A DNA stretch of 64,000 nt from Nyssa sinensis (Eukaryota > Streptophyta > Magnoliopsida > Cornales > Nyssaceae), in the NCBI GenBank assembly GCA_008638375.1, contig CM018033.1, positions 17,450,017-17,514,016 of the forward strand, read 5' to 3'. The notes under the pieces are model-generated. The model searched no databases. It was not told where the DNA came from and saw nothing but the letters and a program-made list of their open reading frames with translations. The position numbers and the translations under genes were made by a program. Below are positions 10,690 through 21,699 of this stretch, one piece after another. Position 1 is the stretch's first letter, and every line of letters starts with the position of its first letter.

Positions 10690-10950
10690 TCATAGTCGAC
10701 CATAATGTCTATTGAACCTTGTTAGTCAAACAAAAATTTGGCTACTAATAAGGTCAATCGACCTACCAGTCAACTAATGGTTAGAACTAATCGATTACAT
10801 GGGAAAACTAGTCGACTAATGAAGGATTTAAAAAAATAAATAAAACCACAGGTTGAACCAATTGACCTAATAGTCGACTGCCCAAAACTAGGGCACAACT
10901 AATCGACTGATGGTACAAATCAGTTGACTGATTCAGTCATTTCTATAAAA
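10690..10950. repeat. Cluster of short TCGACT/TTGACT-type motifs
   Basis: Within 260 bp, variants of GTCGACTAATGG recur about ten times in both orientations, for example near 10696, 10757, 10771, 10812, 10875, 10904 and 10922. Several contain the palindrome GTCGAC or its AATCGATT relative. The same cluster is kept in copy 2 at 46485-46735. It lies just upstream of the ATG of the degenerate reading frame at 11071. No function is assigned. Confidence 0.55.
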
Positions 10951-11070
10951 ATTGAACGATTTTCAAACATTTCAAAAAACCATTTTTTGCAACTTTTTGA
11001 CTTCTCCCTCTTTCTCTCCAACCACTAGAAACCTCTTTAAATCTCTCTCTCACCTTCGAATCTCTCATCA

Positions 11071-11716
11071 ATGACTCCCAAAATCAAGAATCCTTCATCC
11101 AAATCATTAAGAAAGCATGCTAGGGTCGATCTCAATCCTAAAGAATGTACCAAATCGGGACACGATAGGCAAACCTCCCTCAATCTTTCCATAGATCAAA
11201 AGTTCAACGTTGACATCAAACATCATACTATTGAATATGGAAAAACCATCAACACCATCTTCTTCGAAACCTAATCCATCTTCATTAGTTCTCACTTCAA
11301 TTATCTTGGTTGGACCAAGTTGCTTTCAACCTCTAACGTCTAATACACATATCTCATCAAACTATTTTATGCCCACTTTGAGATGCCCAAGGGACTCTTT
11401 GTGTCTTTATGGGTATGAGACACACTCATTTCCCTCAATCTCAACACCATCTCTGACATCTTCCAAATCCCTTGAAGGGATTTCAAAGAGTTCACCACTA
11501 ACTTTTTGGTCATACACGATGGGTTTGACCAACTCGCAGTGGTACAACAAATGTGCGGTAACCCCTTTTTCATTGAGTCTTTCAAACTTAAGGCTTCCCA
11601 ACTCACATTTGATACTCATCTCATTCACCACATCATTACCTAAAACATCCTTTCATGTACCGGTGGATAAGACTTTGTCTCGTACATGGACATGTTTATT
11701 ATTTTGTGTGTCTTAA
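11071..11716 (+). pseudogene. Degenerate uncharacterised gene, copy 1
   Basis: An ATG with a CT-rich leader opens a 67-residue frame (MTPKIKNPSSKSLRKHARVD) that ends at a TAA (11272-11274). The next frame continues as a protein-like sequence with intermittent stops (GWTKLLSTSNV, YAHFEMPKGLFVSLWV, ISDIFQIP, LAVVQQMCGNPF), to about 11716. The style (a basic N-terminus, then a GW-KL and FYANL-like block) recalls the plant putative transposon-protein domain often found in unannotated plant genes, but I hold this loosely. Copy 2 (46860-47503) keeps the same stop and four amino-acid differences in the first 67 residues, so the gene was probably broken before the duplication. Confidence 0.4.
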
Positions 11717-11719
11717 ATT

Positions 11720-14700
11720 ACCAAAAGATCGACTTCTCTCATTTCCCCTTTCAGCATATGAATGATTGCCTCCAAAAGAAGAATTATTCTTCTATATGGA
11801 AACCACCTCACCACTCCCTTCAAACACTTCCAAATTGATCTTGGTAGTGAAAATGAAATTTACACCCCCATGCATATGAATTTCTACTCTAAGGGGACTT
11901 TCAAGTCCATGGGATACAAGAAAACTGAGTAAGGATGGGTTCTTAGATTTGCCTCTACCACTCAACCCGAGCCACTACAGGAGCCCGCTTACCTACTCAC
12001 CTTAATGAGTAAGGATGGGTTCCTAAATTATACTCTATCACACCACACTAGAGATACAATTAAGAATATAAATTAGGGATGCATATCATTTTTTGGGTAA
12101 TTTTATAGAATTGTTCTCATTTGTTTATTAATTTTTTGGTCAAAATATCAAAGTTATAAAGTTGTTAAATGGGCATAAAAAAAATAAAATAAACCTATCA
12201 AATTTGTCATTTTGAAAAGATAAAAAAGTCAAATTGTTAATATTAATAAAACTTTTTTGGTTAACGATGATACTTTTTTTAGAGAGAATTTGTGTCAAAT
12301 TCTCAATTTAATTAATTAAATAATAAAATAATAATACTTAAATTCAAATTGTCTATTTTTATTTAAGTATTTATCTTAATCATAATTTAACACGTATAAA
12401 ATATATATATATATATATATTTTTTATAACTAAATATTTACATAATATTTATATAATTATATACAAAACAAATTAAAATTATAACTATACTTTAATAAGA
12501 CAGAACCTTTTTCAACTTAATTTAGAGAAAGTAGTGTCTATTATAGTTTGGCCCACAATAAAATTATAAGAGATGTGACTATAAATTATTGTTTTTCAAA
12601 TAATGGCCGCAGCATGGTGGGGGCTGAAGTGCAAGTGGTTCGTCCACCGAAAAATGACCCTACGTTGATTTGACATGAGACATGACGTCTGTCTTTTTTT
12701 TTTTTTATCGTTTTTTAATTGTACGAAGCGTCATGTTTTAATAGGTCAGTTTCTTGGCAAGCAAAAAAATAAAGTCAGCTTTTTCATTTTCATAGCAAGC
12801 AATATTTTTTTGGGTTGTTTCATCAAAAAAATAAAAATTATCATTAAATTCATTCTTCAACATGTTAATTCATTAGATCATTTTATTATTCAATATCGAA
12901 AATATTTATTTAACAAAAAACTGTGAAATCTGAAACAATTTTAATTAAAATTTTTTAAAATCTTAAAATTTAATAACTTGAAATTTATAAATTTATTTTT
13001 AATAAAATTTATATATTTAGATTCAAAAAGTCGACATCTATGAAATAATATATATATTGAATATGAAATTTTGAAGAAAAAAATCAATCTAAAACTATAA
13101 AATTTTGTTCTAACAAAATGATAATTTTTTTATAGTTTTTAGTTAAAAGTGTAAAATTTACACTTTAATAAAAATTGAAAAAATTCTTAATTAGTATAAG
13201 TTTTATTGAACTTTTGAACCACATGTTGGATGATCAAAAACGACTTTCAAGGAGTGAAAACTTGTAAAAAAAAAAAAAAAAAAGTAGTATTTGAAGCACA
13301 ACGATTAAAAATTCATTGTTTGTAAAAATTTACAATTTTATATATTGTAAACTTTACAATTTTTCTGCCTTTCTGATTGTCCACAAACTATATAAATCAA
13401 GTTTTCCCATTTTTAATAGAATTGGATTAAAAGAATGAATTGGGAAAAAAAAAAAAAAAAAGCAATCAAAAGTAAGCTTGCCTTAGAACCTGTAACATCT
13501 AATACAATGACCAAAGGTTTAGACATCATCTCAATATTTTATTTTCTTCACATCAATCTGACTCAAAAAGCACAATTCATGCACAATTCACTACATATTA
13601 CTTATCGGCAAGCAGGATTGGGTACTAGAAAATCAATTGAGAAGGATCTCATGGTATTGAGTGAAAATTTATGAGAGAGAACTAAAAGTATTGGACGATG
13701 TTATAGATCTTATCGATTATCAGAGGTGATATCGTGAATCTCACCGATTACCAGAGGCGATGTTGTGGATTTCACCAATTATTCACCCATTTAATGGTAG
13801 TCGTTTGTTGTGCAAGATGGTGGAATCGTGGTGATTCGTTGGGTGATAGTGGCACATGAGGGGGTGAGTAGCAGAAAGGAGAAAATTATGCTACGGTTTT
13901 GTCGTGAGAAGGTTGAGAATAGGCTATTATTGTCAATAAAAAAATAATAATAATTGCCACATCATCAAATAGGACTTAGCGTTGGGAAAAAAATAACGAA
14001 CTATCCTGCATCTTAAATAGAAAATATGATTAGATCTTACAATAATAAAGTAGTGTTACGAGGAAATTAAAACTAATTAACTCTATTTTTTTAGATTCTC
14101 TTCCAATCTTATCGGAACTAATCCCATATGATCTTTAATTTATATATCTTTCAATAGATTTGATATATCATGATTAAAGTACCTTTTTAATAATACTCGG
14201 TTACATGAATTATATCATGTTAAAAAGATGAATTATATTATATATAATAAAATATTATTAAAGAGATATATTACTAGGTCATTCTATCAAACTCAAACTT
14301 TTCTCTAAATTTAGAGTTTACTCAAACAAGTATCATATTGATTCAATTTTTAAAATTCTATCTCAATGTTACTTTTCAAATTCGGACTTCTTATGAGTTG
14401 GGAATTTTTGTCTTTAACTAAGAGTTATTTTTCTTTCTTTTTATTGAAAGAAGAGATGAATATTACAATAAAAATATGGCCTAATTTAACAATATTACAT
14501 AAACTACTAGATTCCCTTAAAAAGAATGTCACGAGTTTCATTTTTATTCAAAGATGTTTATTTTTTTCTTCCTATTATGAATTGAGTTGGTCTTCACGGT
14601 TTATATTCGTAAAGACTCCTTAAATAGTTAAATAATTGTTGGATTTTCTTAAATTTAATTAGAGATTCATATAGACTTCTAAAGAAATAATTATTATACA

Positions 14701-15330
14701 CTATTTATTCAGATGTAGAATAAGTTGTTGAGGCATTTGAATAACGCTCCAAGTTCTATATTTAAGTACTAGTAGACGCAAAGTTAGTCAATTTTTAAAA
14801 ACCAAGATCTTATCTCGACTCAAAATGGTCAGACGAACAATATTCATCACTTCGTTAGGATCAAAAGCATTTTTTGGCATTCTAATTTTCTAAAAAACTC
14901 AAATTTTTATTATTTTTGATTTTTTTTAATTTTCAAAATTTTCTAATTGTAATAGGTCTAGCATAAGGAAAGTAAATTCCTATTGAGATTAGTGGTATTC
15001 TTAACTTATTAATATGATATAAAGCTATCTTTATTTTCAAAATTTGAGAGTTTCTCTCATTTTAGATTAGGAGCCTCTTATTTTTTTATTATCAAGAAAT
15101 TTCACATATTTGATTTTTCATCACATTTTCTTACTGTGTTACATTCCATAGAAAAACAAAAAACAAAAAAACTGAATTCTTATCTCCATTTATTTCCAAA
15201 ATTATGATATTATGACACAATACATTACAGATACAAATGAGAATACAGATTGAAGTTTTTTATGACACGCCCAACAACCAAAGTCTCCTTGCATTTTTGC
15301 TTCTCTTGGTCCGCGGAAGTCGGAACTCCT
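11720..15330. other. AT-rich intergenic DNA, part of duplicated block
   Basis: No coding sequence or RNA gene could be supported. Seen: a GGGTTC(C/T)TAAAT-type direct repeat (11934-12030), long A/T runs, and a GC-richer island (12602-12660, GCAGCATGGTGGGGGCTG) conserved in copy 2. The precise empty site for the Mutator-like insertion of copy 2 is at 12866-12874 (TAATTCATT). The remaining differences from copy 2 are point changes and small indels. Confidence 0.8.
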
Positions 15331-15600
15331 TGCCATGCGCCACTGCAGCCTTCAAAGATTAGGCAGAAAATATGGTCCCATATCATGTGAATGAGACCAG
15401 GCTATGTGCATGCCAACTATGGTAGTCTCAACCCCCCGGGCCCTGCAGGCTCAAGCTGCCGACCCTTGGCTGATGGCACCAGGGCCATGTGGAAATAAAG
15501 AAGCCATGACTCTAGCTAGAGGACGATTCAGAGAAAACGAAATCATGATATATGTTGTGACCCAAAGCTCAAAAATGGAATTGAAGGGATGACAGATATA
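15330..15600 (+). pseudogene. P450 exon-1 relic A (CYP736A-like)
   Basis: The DNA aligns, with gaps, to the part of psi1 exon 1 that encodes the KKYGP, MRLGY, VPTIV and SSPQ stretch. Shared pieces are AAATATGGTCCC, ATGAGACCAGGCTATGTGC, GCCAACTATGGTAGTCTCA and CAAGCTGCCGA. A further stretch resembles the region before the psi1 frameshift. Frames change and stops intervene. Two sister relics lie at 44590-44725 and 61730-61940, so this relic existed before the segment was copied. It is about 3 kb upstream of psi1, suggesting an older tandem P450 duplicate. Confidence 0.6.
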
Positions 15601-15975
15601 ATAAAAAACAATTGAAAGAAACCAACAAAAAAATTCATGACTTTTCATGGTGTTACATTTACATATGCAGCTGCAAGCAAAACATTACTATGCCCGATAG
15701 TACAAAATGACAGGGTATATATAACGTTATAATCATGACAATGCGTTATGATGTTTTTTTTTTTTTTTCCTTCTTTTACGGTGATCTAGTCATTGGAAAC
15801 GAATATGTTCGAGCTAATTATTGAGTTGAAAGGCTTAAAAAAGTAATTACAAATATGAAAATGGAAACGATTTTTAAACAAACACAAGTTGGCCCATTAC
15901 ACATGATCTACATGCAAATGTGACCCTTCAAACTTCCGTAGCCCAAACAAATAATATAACAAATAGTTTCATAGC

Positions 15976-16320
15976 ATCCCTAAAATATGTTGGCTCATAA
16001 TTTGTACTTAAAAATTGATGAGAAATTTATTTAAAATAAAGGATAATGAGTAATTGTTTTATGCTAACCTTTTTCTAGAAAGCCAACAAAAAACATTCTT
16101 TCGAGGGCGACAAAATCTTCCTTTCAGTTCAATTTGAGAAAAACCAAACTTCCAAAACCTTTATTGAAAAATTAATCAAATATGCATCACACTTTTTCAT
16201 TCATAATAGGCTCTTTAAATAAGTTAAGATAATAACTTACCATGATCCTATGACTTTGACAACTACTAATCATGACTCTATTGTCTAGATAACTTACCTA
16301 AGAAAACTACTAACACCTAC
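15976..16320. other. Intergenic, no feature seen
   Basis: AT-rich DNA with no supported gene. The segment 15905-15975 is the last part that matches the block near 45090-45160. Confidence 0.8.
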
Positions 16321-16758
16321 TGTTAGATGGTTGTTATGAATTCACTTGTATTATTGATTACCCGTTTACGACCTGAGATGACCTGAAAAATGGACAACGT
16401 GTGGGTTTTCCACCATTGCCATGGTGGTCCGGGGGCAGAACCCTCGAGAAAAAATTTTGACCCGCTTTTGTTTTTGGGCTCATTTTGTCTCTTATGTTGT
16501 AACCTACTTTTATAAGGATATTATTTTTTAAGGTTTTGACTTAGGAGAAAATGGTCGTTATTTGAGAAAACAGAGTTTTGGGTTTTGAGAATTTTTTACT
16601 CTTATAATCTCTTTGATACATAATAAATTGATCATCACTGTTCGTTGACGTAGGTATTTTGCCGAACCACCTAAATCTTGTGTCTTCTCTGTGCGTTTTT
16701 GTTTATTTTTACTTATTTAAAATTAATTTATTATTTGTTTGATTACTTTTGCACAACA
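16321..16758 (+). mobile_element. Solo LTR, probably Ty1/copia
   Basis: It starts TGTTAGATGG and ends TTGCACAACA. It contains the block TTGCCGAACCACCTAAATCT followed by TTGTGTC, familiar from the 3' part of many plant copia LTRs. Flanking 5-mers are CCTAC (16316-16320) and CTTAC (16759-16763), a 4/5 match as expected for an aged duplication. No internal region or second LTR is adjacent. Confidence 0.6.
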
Positions 16759-17600
16759 CTTACTACCAATGAGTAATTTACCTATGGACTAGGGTGGGCG
16801 ATAGCCCCCCAACTTTAAAAAAAAACACTTAGTAATTTTTTTCACCCATATGAACATAGCCCACTTCCATTTGAATCTAATCTACTCTATGTTTAGGCCG
16901 AATCGTATTTTTAACTATCTCCAAACATTATCAACAATTTCTTATTTCTTAAAGCCTAAAACAAAATTTGTAAAACTTAACACGTCACAAATTTTGGCCC
17001 AATCCTGTACTTAACTAAACCAAACACAATATTAATCATAATCTCTTATTTCTTATTGTCATTTATTTCATGGATTTCGATATTTTCTTACTAATATTTT
17101 CTCATTTAATGTTTTGTTTGATTACGAAAAAAATTTAAGAATAAGAAAAGGAAATAAAAACATATTATTTTTTTCCTTCAAAATCTTCCCCTATGAACTT
17201 CATTTATTAGAAAAAAAAATTATATGTAAATTTTTTCTAATTTAAGAAAATAATCCGCCCCACCCCCCTACCATCTTCCTTTTTGAGAAAAAAAAAAAAT
17301 CTCCCAAAAACTTTTTCAATTTTAAAGCAAGAGTTCCATAAAATTTCTCTAAAAAGAGATTCTAGCCCCTTAATTGTTATTCTTGGCTCCACCCTTGCCT
17401 ATCACTATAAATATAAAAATAAAAATTTCTCTAAAAATAACAAATAAGCACGTATCATTTTTATGCGACAAAGGATATGAACCCATTCAATTAATAATCC
17501 AGATCAGTCTCAATATAACTTTATATAATTATTTTTTATAAAAAATTACAGAAACATATTCCGCGAAGTTTTATTCGTTTCCATTTAACTCTTATAATTT
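16759..17600. other. Intergenic, no gene seen
   Basis: AT-rich DNA with homopolymer runs, no coding sequence and no clear element ends. Confidence 0.75.
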
Positions 17601-18077
17601 AGAAGTGAGACACCCCTTCATGTATTAAACTAAATACAAAAAGTATTTATGAAATATTTATGTTGATTTTTAAAATTACTTTAATGCTAAAACTATGGAT
17701 TTTTTACCTCCCAATGCAATTTTTTTTTTTATTGATCGGAGGCATGCAAATTTAAAAAACATCTTTTGAAAAAATATCTTTAATCCAAAAGTTTTATCCA
17801 AAAAAAATATTTCTAAAAACGTCTTTTGAAAATATGTCTTTTGTAGAATAAAGTTTTAAGTGTACTTTTTAAGTTTTTACATTTCAAATCAAAAGTAGTA
17901 TTTTAAATAGATGTTTTTAGAAGCATTTTGTATAAATTTTTTTGACTAAAGATAGTCTTTTCAAAAAACACTTGTAAAATTTGCAACTCTCGAGACAATA
18001 ACAAAAAAAATAAAAAAATTTGCATTGGATGGGTTAAAAATTTCTAAAACTACATGGAGTGAATGTAAAATTCACCC
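17601..18077. mobile_element. Candidate MITE or foldback element
   Basis: Two arms of about 140 bp are imperfect inverted repeats. The left arm (17697-17830, with CAATGCAATTTTT, GCATGCAAATTT, ATCTTTTGAAAA and TTTCTAAAAAC) pairs with the reverse complement of 17890-18050. The right end reads GAGTGAATGTAAAATTCACC, resembling Mutator-type termini (GGGTGAATTTTACA on the other strand). Possible 9-bp flanks TTATAATTT (17592) and TTATCTTTT (18078) match at 7 of 9. The left end is blurred. It sits about 200 bp upstream of the psi1 ATG. Confidence 0.5.
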
Positions 18078-18195
18078 TTATCTTTTCATAGAGTGGCCGG
18101 TTGTACGTTTCTCTGTCCCTACATTAAGATATTTAGTGCAATTTGCAATGTACTACCGGGATGCATGAGCTGTTAACTTCCAAAGCTAGCAGATA

Positions 18196-18245
18196 TCACA
18201 GCACTTGTTTTTTTGCTGTGATGACAAACATTGGCTATATATTAA
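18196..18245 (+). promoter_or_regulatory. Likely core promoter of P450 psi1
   Basis: A TATATATTAA box (18236-18245) lies 35 bp upstream of the ATG at 18281. Just upstream, TCACAGCA (18196-18203) and TGCTGTGA (18214-18221) form a perfect 8-bp inverted repeat with a 10-base loop. The TATA position would place transcription start only a few bases before the ATG, so the leader would be very short, or another start is used. Confidence 0.4.
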
Positions 18246-18280
18246 TCACTATTTTCTAGTGATCAGAAGCACCAACAACC

Positions 18281-18412
18281 ATGTCTTCTTTCATTTTTGC
18301 CACTCTCTTCGTCCTCCTCGGAGCCCTCTGGGCATTCATTAATCTCCGATGGGCACGGGCACCGGCTGCCTCATTGCCACCAACCGATTGGAAAAATAAC
18401 CGGAAGCTACCA
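18281..18412 (+). pseudogene. P450 psi1 exon 1, 5' part (membrane anchor)
   Basis: 44 codons from the ATG at 18281: a hydrophobic signal-anchor (SSFIFATLFVLLGALWAFI), a basic stretch (NLRWARAP) and a linker ending RKLP. This part ends exactly at the TACCA target site. The retrotransposon LTR begins at the next base. Removing the element and one TACCA joins KLP directly in frame to PGPRALP, restoring the proline-rich hinge that follows the anchor in microsomal P450s. The reading frame up to this point is undamaged. Confidence 0.9.
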
Positions 18413-18524
18413 TGTAACAACCTGAAAATTTTTTTTTAAATAAATAAAATTCTCAAGTTGTTGTTATTATATTTTTTTTTTTTTATTTTTATTATTATTA
18501 TTATTATTATTATTGTTATGATGG

Positions 18525-18560
<36 letters not shown>

Positions 18561-21331
18561 TTGTTTGGTGTGCATATGTGTGTACATATGAGTGTGTATT
18601 TAAATATGTAAATATATATATATGTATATGTATATATATATATGTTTAAAACAGTGTATATATAAATGTATAAAACAGTGTGTGTACGGTTGTGTGTGTG
18701 GGTGTGAGTAGATTGAGTGTGTTACACTCAATGAGGAGTGGGGGATGGAGTGTGTGAGTAGAGTTGTGTGTGGCAGTGGGGTTGCCAGAGAGTGGGTCGG
18801 ATTTAGAGAGAGAGATATAGAGAGAAAATAAAGAGAGTGGTCTCGGGTGGAAAAGAAGAGAAGGAAAGAAAGAGAAAGAAGAGAGAAACAGAGAGAGAGA
18901 GAGGGTTCTAGACCGTGAAGGAGGAGAGGAGGCTCGAGGAGGAACCAGAAAGGTGGAAGTGGGCACGGCTAGAGAGAGAAACGGCCAAGAAAACTTGTAA
19001 GTGGGTCACTTCTGTTTCGATTTATTTTAGAGCATTTCAATTGATTTAAATTATAGAACCTTGTAGAGCATAGTGTGAGGATTAAAACGCAACAAAAATG
19101 ATAGAAAACGGTTGAGAAATGAGGGAGAAAAATGGAGGTGCAGGTCACGGCCGTGGGGGAAAAATCTGGGTTTTCACCGTGATTGGAAGCTTCAAAACCA
19201 TATTAAAATGCTCCAAAAACGTTTTAAAATGGTTTGGGATTGAAAGGGGCATCAAAAACACCAAGAAAATCAAGTTTGAAAACTTGATTTTCCTGAAATT
19301 CCGGCGACGTCGCCGGAGAAGACGACCGGAGGTCGCCGGAACCCTACCGGAAAAGCGGGGGGGGAAGATGGGCACTGTGCGGGTCGGGCCGGGTCGGTTC
19401 GGGTCGGGTCGGGCTTGGGGCTGACCCGCCCCTGCCACGTGTCGCCCACTGGTTTTAAATTAAAAACTAATTGGGGGCGTTTGGTTACAGAGATAAGAAA
19501 TTAAAAGATTTTAAATTGAAATAGGAACAGGGATATCCTATCCCTGTTCTGGATAAGCCCTGTTTGGTTAACCTAATTTAGAATAACAAATTAAACTAGT
19601 TTTAATTTGGACCTTTTTAAAATTTGAACCTTTGAGAATTTGAACCTTTTGAATTTGAACCTTGACCTGAACTTTCAGAAATTACGAATTGACCCCCCCA
19701 ACTATTAGAAATCACACTTTGACCCACCTGATTAAAATATTAATAAAATATTAATTAAATTAATTAATTAATTATTTAATTTAATTAATTAAATATTCAA
19801 ATAAATTCCGGAGTCCAAATGGGACAAGTCATTAGTGTATTTTGACTATCTCGGCCATTCTGAGACCAATGGTGAGGTCCGTTTTACGAGACGGGGTCCC
19901 GAAAAATAAAAGACACGTAGCAACGTGTAAAATTACCAAAATACCCCTAACTTGAAACACTGTCAGACGAATTCCGAATTAGGTAAACAAATAGTGGAAT
20001 TTTATTATCTCGAACATTCCGGACTCAACCATGGAGTCCGATTTGTGAAAAGAGATCACGAAATGTAAGGACCCGTGTAAAGTGCAAAATGACTGTTTTG
20101 CCCTTTTTGACCCAGATGCCCAAATTGAATTCTACGAAAGCCTAAACTTATTTTCTTCAACGTCCCGGATTCAACAGTAGAGTTTAATTTAGCAAAGTAG
20201 AAGCTTATAAGATAAAGACGTAAAATTTGATGAATAGCATAATTCAAGTGACGATTAAACTGAGTTTCATGTTATGAATTTTAGGGACACGGAAAGGCAA
20301 AGAGAAGGTGACCTGACCTTCAGTGTTCTTACGGTGGTTTCACTTGACTACGAGTATACCTTTCTGGTTTAAGATCGATTACCAGGTACGATATATTGTG
20401 CTAAGTAAGAAATAGAATTGAGATTAGGAATGCTTGCTTTGCTGTGTAAATTGTTCACATGTTTGCCCGAGTGTTCACATGTTTACGTGCTATGTGCTAT
20501 CTTGTTTAGTTGAATGACGATTATGAGTATATCGCATGTATTGACGTGGTGTGTGAATTATCTGCTTGAAGAACTGTTGATGTTATGAATTGTACACTTG
20601 AAAGCATATTTTATGTATGACTGAAATGTATCATTGGGATTGCATTATGACATGATGAGATTGGTGCATATTGGCATGGTGTGATTCCTTGGGCATGGCG
20701 TGGGTAAGCACTTGGTGCTTTGCATTATGAGGGTGCAGATCCTGTGGTGAAAAACCCAAAATCGGCCATTAGGTACTTGCGAGCCTGACGGATTCCGGAC
20801 CGTGAAGCGAGACATAAGTGGCGGTACTCATGCCAGCGGAGAATGACCGTATCATGAGACATGGGTGGCATAGAGTCGCATGGGTGTGTCATGCATATTG
20901 CTCATATACTGTATACTGTCTATATACTGTCATCATGATATAGAATGCCATATAGAAATAACTGTACACTCGCACATGTCACGACCTTAGTTTTGTTTCT
21001 TGCATTAGCATTATATTGTACCAGCATGTTGAGCTGACCCCTTTAGTGGGGCAAACATTTCAGATGATGTTCCAGCTGTGCGGGATATAGAGATGGTCTG
21101 ATTGAGGATTATATTGGGCCCGATGGGCGCTTTTGATATTTTGTAAGGGCATAAGCCCGAGACTGTATTTCATTTTGAATGTGGTGAACCAACGGACCAG
21201 ACTTTATGTATGTATTAGAACTGTGTACGGAATGTATGAGAATGTCATTGTTATCTTTCATTTCTTTATTATTTTATTTCTTTTTGTCTCGTTACTCACG
21301 CCTCGGGTTCGCTGGAATTTGGGGCGTGACA
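18413..21331 (+). mobile_element. 5' LTR of the chromovirus
   Basis: It starts TGTAACAACCTG and ends GGGGCGTGACA. It contains microsatellites (TTA)n and (TA)n, a TATATATAAATG box (18655-18670) that may be the element's TATA box, a purine-rich stretch (18790-18930) and a GGGTCGG-rich GC island (19375-19430). Three imperfect repeats of about 150-160 bp (19805-20240), each with a TCTCG-ATTC and GAGTCCG-type core, are also present. Short open frames in the LTR recur identically in the 3' LTR and are not genes. Confidence 0.95.
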
Positions 21332-21334
21332 ACG

Positions 21335-21346
21335 TGGTATCAGAGC
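21335..21346 (+). other. Primer binding site of the chromovirus
   Basis: TGGTATCAGAGC lies 3 bases after the LTR end. It is complementary to the 3' end of plant initiator methionine tRNA, the usual primer for plant Ty3/gypsy elements. The same 12 bases occur at 52636-52647 and, on the minus strand, at 37507-37518. Confidence 0.93.
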
Positions 21347-21699
21347 CTAGGTTCGAATACCTAGAGACCGTGGGGTGTTGTTTAACACCATGAGACCCTA
21401 GAGAAAAGAATGAGACTGTGTATAAACCTTTAGCAACATGTGATAGGATCTTGTGTGCTATGTGGTTTTATATGTCCTGATGCATGACTTATTGTGACTA
21501 CGTGCTGATTTATGCTATGTTGGAGGCATGACATGTATGATGTATGAAAAACTTGTTAAGTATAAGTATCATAACATGCTATGTGTACTACCTGTAGAAG
21601 CATAGGCCATTGATAGGAACATGATTAGGATTACACTTGAATGCCCGTATATTGAATATGAAAAAGTGATATTGAAATTTTCCTCTTGGACTTGTAGAT

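Larger units (their letters stand above)
10164..15975 (+). repeat. Segmental duplication, copy 1 (upstream block)
   Basis: From CTAATCTTCCATGAAC at 10163 the sequence matches copy 2 from 45949 almost continuously to about 12865, equal to 48634. It resumes at copy 2 58782 and continues to 15550, equal to 61940. Differences are scattered substitutions and short indels. The part from about 15340 to 15975 also matches a third, more diverged block at 44590-45160. Relative to copy 2, copy 1 lacks about 490 bp at 14516. Part of that missing stretch is present in the third block, so a deletion in copy 1 is likelier than an insertion in copy 2. Confidence 0.9.

Noticed and set aside
12675..12926. 83-codon frame at 12675
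   Set aside because: T-rich duplicated intergenic DNA; not kept in copy 2, where the Mutator-like element interrupts the region.
19119..19424. 101-codon frame duplicated at 27348-27653, with an Arg-rich stretch
   Set aside because: LTR sequence over a GC island; both strands are open by composition.
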